Counted from the stretch's first letter, positions 1-5,779 are shown. The stretch: 10,086 bases of DNA from Methanomicrobiales archaeon (GCA_028678815.1 JAJRCS010000155.1:1-10086), one strand, 5' to 3'. Translations and numbers: made by a program. Notes: generated by a model from the sequence alone, not told the origin.

Positions 1-448
1 CCAGCTCGCGAAGCCCTATGGCCAGTCGGTCCGGCTCCTCGTCGGCCTCTTCTGCACCGAGTCCTTCGACTACCGGACCCTCGTCGGGGGCATTCTGGGG
101 GAGAAGCACGGGGTGGAGCCCTGGCAGGTGAAGAAGCTGAACGTCGCAGGGAAGCTCGAGGTGACGGTCGAAGGGCGGGACACCATCGCCATCCCCCTGA
201 AGGAGCTCCAGGCGGCGGTCCGGCCCGGGTGCCGCTCCTGTACCGATTTCTCCGCGGTGGACGCCGATATCTCGGCAGGTGCCGTCGGGGCACCGAAGGG
301 CATGACAACCCTCCTCGTCCGCACCCCGGTCGGGAAGAGCTTCGTGGACCGGGCAGTCTTGTCGGGGAAGCTCACGGTGGACCCGAAGGTGGACCTCGGA
401 GCCGTCGAGAAGCTCGCCCGGGAGAAGGCGAAAAGAAGGCGGAAGTAA
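1..448 (+). CDS. F420 hydrogenase/dehydrogenase beta subunit, FrhB family (3' part)
   Basis: This is the C-terminal part of a gene whose 5' end lies outside the window; the frame is open from base 2 and stops with TAA at 446-448. The product resembles the C-terminal domain of the FrhB/FdhB/FpoF family, the flavin- and Fe-S-containing subunit that passes electrons to or from coenzyme F420 in methanogen hydrogenases and formate dehydrogenases. Visible family features are a GLFCTESFDY segment (Cys codon at 53-55), the PGCRSC motif (Cys codons at 230-232 and 239-241) followed by DFSAVDADISAG, and a GAPKGMTTLLVRT segment. The tail is lysine/arginine-rich (REKAKRRRK). Which partner enzyme it serves cannot be told from this fragment. 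An internal GTG at 113 is not a true start, because the family domain continues upstream of it. The gene is convergent with the MBL gene, 38 bases away. Confidence 0.85.
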   Translation, partial: QLAKPYGQSVRLLVGLFCTESFDYRTLVGGILGEKHGVEPWQVKKLNVAGKLEVTVEGRDTIAIPLKELQAAVRPGCRSCTDFSAVDADISAGAVGAPKGMTTLLVRTPVGKSFVDRAVLSGKLTVDPKVDLGAVEKLAREKAKRRRK

Positions 449-486
449 GAATCGCCCCCGGATTCCCTCCCTTTTCAACGGGCAGA

Positions 487-1326
487 TCAGATATCGGTGA
501 TGTAACCGGTGTGGAGGACCTCCAGCCGGTCGCCGAGTTCCTCCTTCAGGATCCCCGTAGCTTTCTTACCCGTGCAATGGCCGGTGATCACCCGCTGGCA
601 CCCGAGGTGCACGAGTCCCTGTGCCATGTCCCGGATCTCACCGGGTGTTGCCCCGAGGGTCTTCAGGAGTGGGTTGTCGATGAGGTGAAAACCCCCGACG
701 GCCGCCTTGACGGGGACGCCGGGGAACCGCTCCTTTGCGGCCGCGACCATGTTCACGATCCCCGAGTGGCCGCAGCCGGCGAGGACTACCATGCCATCCC
801 CCTCCCGGACGACGAAGGTCAGCTCATGGGTGAAGGGATCGGGCACGTAACCGTCGCCAGCCTTCAGGAGGATCCTCCGGTTGCCCCTGGGGATGGGCAT
901 GGTTCTCTTCACCGGGGTGAGGGCATCGATGCCCGGCGCAAGCTCCGTATCCTTCTCCACCCATTTCATGCGATCCCCGTACCGTTCCAGGACCGACCGG
1001 TCGAGCCCGATATACTTGTGCATCCACAGGACCTTTGCATAGTGGGGCCCGCCTGCCCCTTTCCCTATAAAGAGGGGCGTGGCCCGGTTCACGGCAAAGA
1101 AGGCCCCGAGGCCCCCGCCATGGTCATAGTGCCCGTGGGAGAGCATGGCGAGGTCGACCCCGGAGATATCAACCCCAAGGGCCCTGGCATTCGCGAGGAA
1201 GGTGTCGTCCTGCCCGGTATCGAAGAGAAGGGACTTTCCACCGGTCTGCAGGTACAGGGAGAGACCGAACCGGTTCCTGAGATCGCTCCTCCCCTTCGTG
1301 TCCTCGACAAGGGTTACGAGGTGCAT
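487..1326 (-). CDS. MBL-fold metallo-hydrolase (COG1237 type)
   Basis: This 279-residue product is a metallo-beta-lactamase-fold hydrolase. The metal-binding signature is SHGHYDHGG (H64, H66, D68, H69), preceded by the LLFDTGQDD strand-turn at about 33-41. Later metal-ligand regions are LAGCGHSGIVNM and GHCTGKKATG near the C terminus. The layout matches the COG1237 group, often annotated as dihydropterin ribofuranosylaminobenzene 5'-phosphate synthase-like; that label is weakly founded and I cannot name the substrate. No signal peptide is seen, so it is probably cytosolic. The frame stays open upstream to 1626, but I chose ATG at 1326. It is preceded on its own strand by a purine-rich AGGAGGAGAGG stretch ending 7 bases before the ATG. 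Residues before it are low-complexity, arginine-rich and read through a hairpin repeat array. No clear TATA box was seen upstream. Confidence 0.88.
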   Translation of the reverse strand: MHLVTLVEDTKGRSDLRNRFGLSLYLQTGGKSLLFDTGQDDTFLANARALGVDISGVDLAMLSHGHYDHGGGLGAFFAVNRATPLFIGKGAGGPHYAKVLWMHKYIGLDRSVLERYGDRMKWVEKDTELAPGIDALTPVKRTMPIPRGNRRILLKAGDGYVPDPFTHELTFVVREGDGMVVLAGCGHSGIVNMVAAAKERFPGVPVKAAVGGFHLIDNPLLKTLGATPGEIRDMAQGLVHLGCQRVITGHCTGKKATGILKEELGDRLEVLHTGYITDI

Positions 1327-1417
1327 GGGGATTCCTCTCCTCCTGCGCATCTTGAACGTTGGGATTCGTTCCCATGAGAACCTCGGGAGGGAGAAGGCGA
1401 AACGGAAGTCACCACGG

Positions 1418-1627
1418 GTCGCACCCCGCCAGATGGCGGTCGCTACTCCGCTGACGCTTCGCGGTGACTCCGTCGCCGCACTCCTGTTCCCTGATGGGAA
1501 CAGTCGTCGTCGCTCCACTCCTGCTCCCTTCGGGAGCAGTCGTCGTTGCTCCAGGTCGGTTTCTTCGCGACTGCGTCGCTCGAGGTCGGGTCCTACGGAC
1601 CCTCCCTCCAACGAAACCTCCCTCACC
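1418..1627. repeat. Tandem array of small hairpins in a gene-free gap
   Basis: The 347 bases between the two genes (1327-1673) hold no convincing gene. Within them lies a run of units beginning GTCG at 1418, 1439, 1472, 1503, 1539 and 1575; spacing is 31-36 bases except 21 for the first. Most units contain a short inverted repeat with a tight loop: CCGCC-AGAT-GGCGG (1426-1439), GCGGTGAC-TCC-GTCGCCGC (1461-1479, one G-T pair), CTGTTCCC-TGAT-GGGAACAG (1484-1503), CTGCTCCC-TTC-GGGAGCAG (1521-1539) and GGGTCC-TAC-GGACCC (1588-1602). A 17-base direct repeat with one mismatch is present at 1501-1517 and 1537-1553. GGTTTC at 1558-1563 can also pair with GAAACC at 1613-1618, enclosing the last unit. 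It could be a dispersed structured repeat, a structured RNA or a transcription-stop region between divergent genes. Confidence 0.75.
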
Positions 1628-1635
1628 GAAAGGGA

Positions 1636-1643
1636 CTTAACCT
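1636..1643 (+). promoter_or_regulatory. Weak candidate TATA box for msrB
   Basis: ACTTAACC-like sequence preceded by a purine-rich CGAAAGGG stretch lies about 30-35 bases upstream of the msrB start, the right distance for an archaeal box A with a short leader. The match is poor and the site overlaps the end of the repeat region, so this is tentative. Confidence 0.25.
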
Positions 1644-1673
1644 CCCGCGCCTCCTCACACCGGAGTGATGGCT

Positions 1674-2138
1674 ATGGAAACTGCGAAGAGCCCGCCCGGG
1701 AAGGTCCCCATCTATTCGGTGGCGACGGGGAAGGTGGAGCTCGTGGACCGGGTGGTGAAGACCGACGCGGAGTGGAGGAAGATCCTCGACCCGGTCACCT
1801 ACGGGGTGGCCCGGAAGGCAGGCACCGAGCCGGCCTTCACGGGTAAGTACCATGCCTGGCATGAGAAAGGCCTCTACCGGTGCGCCTGTTGCGGGACCGA
1901 CCTCTTCCTCTCCGAGACGAAGTTCGAGTCCGGCACCGGCTGGCCCTCCTTCCGGGCCCCGGTCTCCGAGAAGAACGTGGAGCTGAAGCGGGACCTCACC
2001 TACGGCATGGTCCGGACCGAGGTCCTCTGCGCCCGGTGCGGGGCCCACCTCGGGCATGTCTTCGACGACGGGCCCCCGCCCACCCACCAGCGGTACTGCA
2101 TGAACTCGGCGTCGCTCTCGTTTGTGAAGCGGGAGTGA
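1674..2138 (+). CDS. msrB: Peptide-methionine (R)-S-oxide reductase MsrB
   Basis: MsrB reduces the R-epimer of methionine sulfoxide in proteins, repairing oxidative damage with thiol reductants. The 154-residue product carries the whole SelR/MsrB domain. Structural zinc would be held by two CxxC pairs, C70/C73 (YRCACCG) and C119/C122 ([13 protein letters not shown]). The conserved GTGWPSF lies at 87-93, and the catalytic Cys is C142 in [10 protein letters not shown] chose ATG at 1674 because GGAG at 1662-1665 is 8 bases upstream; ATG at 1668 and GTG at 1665 are in frame and cannot be excluded. The gene appears to stand alone, between the hairpin array and a strong hairpin. The presence of an oxidative repair enzyme in a presumed strict anaerobe fits intermittent oxygen exposure. 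C72, within the first zinc motif, is an extra cysteine; no obvious separate resolving cysteine is visible. Confidence 0.95.
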   Translation: METAKSPPGKVPIYSVATGKVELVDRVVKTDAEWRKILDPVTYGVARKAGTEPAFTGKYHAWHEKGLYRCACCGTDLFLSETKFESGTGWPSFRAPVSEKNVELKRDLTYGMVRTEVLCARCGAHLGHVFDDGPPPTHQRYCMNSASLSFVKRE

Positions 2139-2152
2139 CCCGTCTTCTCCCC

Positions 2153-2170
2153 GGGGGCATTACTGCCCCC
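2153..2170. terminator. Perfect GC hairpin after msrB
   Basis: GGGGGCA-TTAC-TGCCCCC is a perfect 7-base-pair stem with a four-base loop, 15 bases after the msrB stop, followed by a C/T-rich tract. It could end msrB transcription. Its TTAC loop and CTTCC-type flank resemble the intergenic hairpins at 1588-1602 and 10063-10078, so it may instead belong to that repeat family. Confidence 0.5.
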
Positions 2171-2180
2171 CTTCCTTTCA

Positions 2181-2198
2181 CCCCCTGTTTTTCGGGGG
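2181..2198. repeat. Short inverted repeat with T-rich loop
   Basis: CCCCC at 2181-2185 can pair with GGGGG at 2194-2198 around an eight-base loop containing five Ts. It lies just upstream of the TATA box of the next gene. It may contribute to termination of msrB; the evidence is only the pairing potential. Confidence 0.3.
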
Positions 2199-2202
2199 CA
2201 GG

Positions 2203-2210
2203 TTTAATAT
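2203..2210 (+). promoter_or_regulatory. Archaeal TATA box for the PPOX gene
   Basis: TTTAATAT in an otherwise GC-rich stretch is a good archaeal box A, preceded by the purine-rich GGCAGG. Its centre is about 27 bases upstream of the ATG at 2234, so the transcript would start at or just before the start codon with little or no leader. A GAGGAG stretch at 2225-2230 would lie partly within or upstream of such a short leader. Confidence 0.55.
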
Positions 2211-2233
2211 GGCCCCTGTCATGAGAGGAGACC

Positions 2234-2647
2234 ATGGCACTCGCGGAGAAGATCCTGGAGGTCATCGGGGGCACACACCCGGCGGCCGTCGCGACCCTCG
2301 ATCAGGGGAAACCAGCGGTCCGGTTCATGATGCTCACCGGTTCCGACGACATGACCCTGGTCGGGGCCACCATGACGGCCTCGCGGAAGGTGGCCCAGCT
2401 CAAAAAGAACCCGGATGCCTCCATCGCCATCTGGTCCGGCAGGGAGGTCACCGACCCCTACGTGGTGATGAAGGCAAAGGGAACGGTCATCGAGGACCTT
2501 GCGATGAAGAAGAAGTACTGGAACCCGATGATGGAACCGTATTTCAAAACACCGGACAATCCCGCTTTCGTGTTCCTCGTGTTCACGGCGATCGAGGTCG
2601 AGTACCATGGACCGAACATGGCGATGCCCGAGACCTGGACGCGGTGA
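2234..2647 (+). CDS. Pyridoxamine 5'-phosphate oxidase-family FMN-binding protein
   Basis: This 137-residue product has the small split-barrel layout of the PPOX/general-stress-protein-26-like flavin-binding family. An N-terminal helix (AEKILEVIGG) is followed by a strand pair AAVATLDQGKPAVRFMML, a TLVGATMTASRKVAQLKKNP segment typical of the FMN-phosphate side of the fold, then ASIAIWSG and a C-terminal strand AFVFLVFTAIEVEYHG. These proteins bind FMN, F420 or haem as small cytosolic dimers; the cofactor and substrate cannot be read from the sequence, and true PNPOx activity is not implied. In an F420-rich methanogen an F420- or FMN-linked reductase is a reasonable guess only. The start ATG at 2234 is preceded by GAGGAG three bases away and by a TATA box. 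A 10-base-arm hairpin follows the stop. Confidence 0.8.
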   Translation: MALAEKILEVIGGTHPAAVATLDQGKPAVRFMMLTGSDDMTLVGATMTASRKVAQLKKNPDASIAIWSGREVTDPYVVMKAKGTVIEDLAMKKKYWNPMMEPYFKTPDNPAFVFLVFTAIEVEYHGPNMAMPETWTR

Positions 2648-2664
2648 ACGGGGCCGGATCCCGC

Positions 2665-2692
2665 TCCAGAGGGGCCCCATCTCCCCCCTGGA
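2665..2692. terminator. Hairpin after the PPOX gene
   Basis: TCCAGAGGGG at 2665-2674 pairs with CCCCCCTGGA at 2683-2692 (nine pairs, one A-C mismatch, eight-base loop), 18 bases after the stop codon. A six-T run at 2737-2742 further downstream is the more typical archaeal termination signal. The two may act together or be unrelated. Confidence 0.35.
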
Positions 2693-2727
2693 AGCTCCCG
2701 GCTCCCTGCGGGACCCGGGATCCCACC

Positions 2728-2742
2728 GATAATCCCTTTTTT
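2728..2742 (+). promoter_or_regulatory. AT-rich patch: candidate promoter and/or T-run stop signal
   Basis: GATAAT at 2728-2733, about 32-37 bases upstream of the ATG at 2765, is the best TATA-like element for the C_GCAxxG_C_C gene. It is followed by a T6 run at 2737-2742 that could terminate the PPOX transcript. No Shine-Dalgarno-like sequence precedes the ATG at 2765, so a short or absent leader is plausible. Tentative. Confidence 0.3.
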
Positions 2743-2764
2743 CCGTACAGCTGACAGTATACAC

Positions 2765-3205
2765 ATGTTGCCAAACCGGGCCGGCGAGGCGGTGGCGGCC
2801 TTCAGCCGGGGCGCCAGCTGCTCCATGGCGGTCTTCTCTGCATATGCCCCGGGCCTCGGGCTGGACGCGGAGACGGCGGCGAGTATTGCCTCACCCTTCG
2901 GCGCCGGTATCTCGCGGACCGGGGATATCTGCGGGGCGGTCTCCGGGGCGCTCATGGTCATCGGCCTCGCCCAGCGGAAGGCGGATATCAAGGACGCAGC
3001 CTCGAGGGAGAAGGTCTACGCCCTCTCGAGAGAGTTCATCGCGGAGTTCACCGCCCGGAACGGATCGGTGATGTGCACGGATCTCGTCGGGTACGACCTC
3101 TCGCAGGAGGAGCAGTACAGAGAGGCGCGGGAGTGTAAGGCCTTCGCGACCCGGTGCCCGAAGCTTGTTCGGGATGCCGGGGAGATCCTGGAGAGGATCC
3201 TGTAA
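2765..3205 (+). CDS. C_GCAxxG_C_C family putative redox-active protein
   Basis: The 146-residue product matches the C_GCAxxG_C_C family, small proteins of unknown role with conserved cysteines thought to be redox-active or metal-binding. The sequence shows C19 in the N-terminal RGASCSMAVFSAYAP helix, the glycine-rich GAGISRTGDICGAVSGALM motif (about 46-64) with C56, then C104, C124 and C131 in the C-terminal half. No signal peptide or Fe-S CxxCxxC pattern is seen. The helix near 57-68 is hydrophobic but interrupted by glycines, so it is not read as membrane-spanning. ATG at 2765 is used because the conserved domain begins within 20 residues. There is no visible ribosome-binding site, which suggests leaderless translation. 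The stop codon directly abuts the ywbE ATG, so the two are almost certainly co-transcribed. The substrate is unknown. Confidence 0.85.
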   Translation: MLPNRAGEAVAAFSRGASCSMAVFSAYAPGLGLDAETAASIASPFGAGISRTGDICGAVSGALMVIGLAQRKADIKDAASREKVYALSREFIAEFTARNGSVMCTDLVGYDLSQEEQYREARECKAFATRCPKLVRDAGEILERIL

Positions 3206-3415
3206 ATGCACCGGTCCGCGATCAAAGTCGGCTCGACGGTGGACGTGGTCCGGAAACAGGACCAGCGGACCGGGAAGAAGACCCGGGGCATCGTCGCCGA
3301 GATCCTCACGAACTCCGCCACCCACCCCCATGGCATCAAGGTAAGGCTGAAGGACGGGACGGTGGGGAGGGTCGCCGAGGTTGTCGGGGATGGTAATCCT
3401 GGAACGGAAAAGTGA
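3206..3415 (+). CDS. ywbE: YwbE family protein (DUF2196)
   Basis: This 69-residue protein matches the YwbE/DUF2196 family almost from end to end. The recognisable stretch is VDVVRKQDQRTGKKTRGIV, followed by EILTNSATHPHGIKVRL and DGTVGRV. The family is widespread in bacteria and in some methanogens; its function is not established. The small beta-rich, basic character would suit nucleic-acid binding, which is inference only. The ATG at 3206 follows the previous gene's TAA with no gap, and a purine-rich GGAGAGG stretch at about 3189-3196 within that gene can serve as its ribosome-binding site, so translation is probably coupled. The gene ends two bases before the stop of the convergent cca gene, leaving no room for separate terminators. 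Confidence 0.88.
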   Translation: MHRSAIKVGSTVDVVRKQDQRTGKKTRGIVAEILTNSATHPHGIKVRLKDGTVGRVAEVVGDGNPGTEK

Positions 3416-3417
3416 TG

Positions 3418-4815
3418 TTAGAGACCCCGTTTCCTCCTCGCCAGCGGGCTCGCCGGCCCGATGAACCGGGAGAGGAACTCCCCGAACTCCTCCTGCCAGC
3501 ACTCCTCTCCCCGGTGCACCTCCCACCCCTTCTCCAGGGACTGCTTCACGTGCTTCCCGAGGCCAACGGCGAGGACCTCCGGTGAACGGAGGAGGTCCCC
3601 GGCGTCGGTGAACGGCCGCTCCAGGTCCACCAGGTAGCGGCCGTCTCGGATGAAGGGGCCGGAGAGGGGGTTCTGCCAGTACTTCTCGGCGAACTTCTCC
3701 GCGTTCGCACGGTCCCAGAGCGGCGGCCCCGTGTGCCTGGTGACCGGCGGGAGCCGGTCCGCGAGGAGCTCGAGGACGAGGATGCACCGGTCCTCCCCCA
3801 TGGCGCAGTCATCCTGCAGCACGGGGAAGCCATGCCGGGCGAGGAGGCCCCGAACGGAGGCGAGGCTCCGCCGGAGCTGCGGGACGACGATGTCCGGGAT
3901 GAGGGGCGGGGTGGCGAAGGTGAGGGCACAGAGGCAGGTCCCCCGGCGGGCGAGGGCGCGGGCGAACCCGTCCCGGCCGAGGGAGGCGGGCCCGGCAGGG
4001 AAGAAGAAGTCCGCCGAGGGGTCCTCCAGGTAGCCGCGGCAGTACTCCACGAACTCGAACATGCGTGTCGCGGAGAGGGCGGCCGCGACGTTCCGGGCGG
4101 GATCAACGGGGTCCACCACCCGGAGGGGCTCCTCGAAGGCCTTGCAGGCATGCCCCTCGAGGTCGATGCAGGTCCCGGGCTTCCACTCCGCGGCGGCCGG
4201 GAGGAAGGCGATGAAGCCGCCAGAGTGGAGGACGAGGAGCTCGCAGAGGTAGCCCGAGAAGCCCTCGGTCATCTGGTCCGACCCATAGACCCCGCAGGCC
4301 TTGGCGAACTGCTTCGCGAGGAGGACGTCGTCCCGGAAGGGGGCGATCTTCTCCGCGATGTACCGGGTGTGGAAAGGTGTGCGGTCCACCGCCGACTGGA
4401 TCTTCGCCGCCGAGGCGACCTCGTAGCAGGGGACGAGGTCCACGTCCAGGCCGTCGATGGTCGCGTTCACGTACGGGTGCTCGGCGTACTTCTCCCGGAA
4501 GCTCCCGGCGAACCGGCGGGCGATCTTCCGGGCGAGGTCGAGGCCCCGCTCCTCGAGCTCCTCCCGGGAGAGGCCGGCCGGGAAGAGGAGGAAGATGTCC
4601 AGGTCCCGGTCCCCCGAGAGCCAGGTGTCCCGGGCCACCGAGCCCACCACCATCCCCTTCGCCCTCCCGTCCCCGGCGACGGCCGCGAGGAGGGAGGTGG
4701 CCACCTCCCAGGTATGGTTGTGCTCCGCCTCCTTCGGCCGGATACGGGCGAGGGCCTCCTCCTCGTGGGGGGGCCGGGATGCCTTCGCTCCCGGTGCCGG
4801 GTGCTTCCGTGTCAT
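3418..4815 (-). CDS. cca: CCA-adding enzyme (archaeal class I tRNA nucleotidyltransferase)
   Basis: The enzyme adds or repairs the 3'-terminal CCA of tRNAs without a nucleic-acid template. The 465-residue product has the class I archaeal layout. The nucleotidyltransferase signature is VVGSVARDTWLSGDRDLDIF, with G58-S59 and metal-binding D71 and D73; the third carboxylate is D126 in VDLVPCY. The central domain contains the RTPFHTRYI and LLAKQFAKACGVYG segments typical of archaeal enzymes, followed by the GFSGYLCELLV region and a long C-terminal tail domain. About 17 residues (MTRKHPAPGAKASRPPH) precede the usual family start. They look genuine, because GGAGGTG lies 8 bases upstream of this ATG and the ATG overlaps the thpR stop (ATGA). 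Co-transcription with thpR is therefore nearly certain, and the pairing fits RNA 3'-end metabolism. Confidence 0.96.
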   Translation of the reverse strand: MTRKHPAPGAKASRPPHEEEALARIRPKEAEHNHTWEVATSLLAAVAGDGRAKGMVVGSVARDTWLSGDRDLDIFLLFPAGLSREELEERGLDLARKIARRFAGSFREKYAEHPYVNATIDGLDVDLVPCYEVASAAKIQSAVDRTPFHTRYIAEKIAPFRDDVLLAKQFAKACGVYGSDQMTEGFSGYLCELLVLHSGGFIAFLPAAAEWKPGTCIDLEGHACKAFEEPLRVVDPVDPARNVAAALSATRMFEFVEYCRGYLEDPSADFFFPAGPASLGRDGFARALARRGTCLCALTFATPPLIPDIVVPQLRRSLASVRGLLARHGFPVLQDDCAMGEDRCILVLELLADRLPPVTRHTGPPLWDRANAEKFAEKYWQNPLSGPFIRDGRYLVDLERPFTDAGDLLRSPEVLAVGLGKHVKQSLEKGWEVHRGEECWQEEFGEFLSRFIGPASPLARRKRGL

Positions 4816-5354
4816 GAGCAGGGCACCTCCAGGAGGTCCTCGTAGATGGGCCCGGCAGGGGTGAGGGTGCTCTTCTTCAGCCTGATGGACCGGACAGGAC
4901 AGGACCCGAACTCCTCGGCGTCAAGGCTCTTCAGGACAGGGATGAGGGAAGGATCGGGCCGCTTCACCCGCGCGAGGGTGGCATGGGGGGTGTACGGCCG
5001 TTTCTCCCTCGGGATGCCCAGGGGGCCGAGGGCCCCCTCCACGAGCTCAAAGAGCCTCCGGCAGCCACCGTTGTCCCTCACCTCGCACCAGATGACCCGG
5101 GGATTGGGCGGCGGGTTCCCCTTCACCCCCGCGAGGGAGATCTCGAAGGGGTCGAACCGGAGGGCCGAGAGGGCCTCCTTCACCCTCCCGAGGGTTTTCT
5201 CGTCGATCTCCCCCAGGAACTTGAGGGTGATGTGGATGGAGCCCGGCGCAACCACGGAGAGCCGGGCCCGGCACCCCGCGAGGGCCCCCTGCGGCCCGCG
5301 CATCCGCTCCCTCACCTCCGGGGCGAGATCAATAGCAATAAAAGTCCTGACCAT
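4812..5354 (-). CDS. thpR: RNA 2',3'-cyclic phosphodiesterase (ThpR/LigT family)
   Basis: This 180-residue 2H-phosphoesterase carries both catalytic HxT motifs, H41-I-T43 (HITLKFLG) and H124-A-T126 (HATLARV), spaced as in ThpR/LigT. Family members open 2',3'-cyclic phosphate ends of RNA to 2'-phosphates and can ligate some tRNA halves in vitro. The N terminus MVRTFIAIDL is the classic family start. I therefore prefer ATG at 5354 over an in-frame GTG at 5375, which adds MVFQVFL. No strong ribosome-binding site is visible for 5354. An ATTATCATT box on this strand (5381-5389) lies about 30 bases upstream, consistent with a short-leader or leaderless mRNA. The stop overlaps the cca start, a linkage commonly seen in archaea and consistent with joint tRNA end processing. 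Confidence 0.94.
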   Translation of the reverse strand: MVRTFIAIDLAPEVRERMRGPQGALAGCRARLSVVAPGSIHITLKFLGEIDEKTLGRVKEALSALRFDPFEISLAGVKGNPPPNPRVIWCEVRDNGGCRRLFELVEGALGPLGIPREKRPYTPHATLARVKRPDPSLIPVLKSLDAEEFGSCPVRSIRLKKSTLTPAGPIYEDLLEVPCS

Positions 5355-5407
5355 CAAGAATACTTGGAACACCACCTACAAATGATAATCGCTTGGGGGA
5401 CCCGTTG
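5355..5407. promoter_or_regulatory. Compact divergent promoter region (thpR-cca / glutaredoxin)
   Basis: Only 53 bases separate the divergent starts. On the minus strand ATTATCATT (5381-5389) suits thpR. On the plus strand either AGAATACTT (5357-5365) or AAATGATAAT (5379-5388) could serve the glutaredoxin-like gene; GGGGGA at 5395-5400 is its likely ribosome-binding site, 7 bases before GTG at 5408. Because the elements overlap, the two promoters may compete. The assignments rest on position and AT content alone. Confidence 0.4.
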
Positions 5408-5677
5408 GTGAGCGAGAAACCATCCCTGATCGTCTATACCCTGGAGAACTGCCCGAACTGCGAGATGCTGAAGGAGTACCTGGCCTCCCGGAAGGTCTCC
5501 TACCAGGAGAAGGACATGTCCTCGGCGGACTCCCTCACCGACCTCCGGGTGAACGGCTGCTTCGCCATGGAGGCCCCGGTCCTTCGGAAGGATGACCTCT
5601 TCCTCACCTCCGCCGAGCTCTTCGCCGGCGGGAAGGTCCGGGATGCCGAGCTCCGGAGAACCCTGGGCCTCCCCTGA
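5408..5677 (+). CDS. Glutaredoxin/NrdH-like thiol redox protein
   Basis: The 89-residue product has the minimal thioredoxin fold of glutaredoxins and NrdH redoxins. It begins with strand LIVYTL, then the CPNC active site (C15, C18) at the head of a helix, EMLKEYLASRKVSYQEKDM, and the cis-proline region MEAPVL (P57) with strand and C-terminal helix after it. There is an additional C51 (NGCF). It lies immediately upstream of nrdD on the same strand. In methanogens small redoxins of this type are known to supply electrons to class III ribonucleotide reductase, so a reductant role for NrdD is the natural inference. However, the AT-rich nrdD promoter between them means they need not share a transcript. 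GTG at 5408 was chosen for its spacing to GGGGGA; TTG at 5393 and 5405 are in-frame alternatives. Confidence 0.85.
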   Translation: MSEKPSLIVYTLENCPNCEMLKEYLASRKVSYQEKDMSSADSLTDLRVNGCFAMEAPVLRKDDLFLTSAELFAGGKVRDAELRRTLGLP

Positions 5678-5779
5678 GACCGGTCCCCGGCACTCCCCTC
5701 TTCGGGCCCCGATCCCGAACCTGACCCTCCCTCTCCCGCTGTTTCCCGAACCAGCCCTGCCCGCGGGCTTCCCGGGTGG

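Noticed and set aside
1418..1627. CRISPR array
   Set aside because: Units are self-complementary and unequal in length, and there are no identical repeats separated by unique spacers.
1145..1846. Plus-strand frame spanning the hairpin array into msrB
   Set aside because: It overlaps two supported genes in other frames, and its Arg/Ser-rich product has no domain.
3733..4845. Long plus-strand open frame opposite cca
   Set aside because: It is the GC-rich antisense shadow of cca: its translation is Glu/Gly/Arg-rich and low complexity, while the minus strand carries clear catalytic motifs.
5355..5366. CAAG-AATA-CTTG inverted repeat in the divergent promoter as an operator
   Set aside because: Only four paired bases and no second copy; this is expected by chance.
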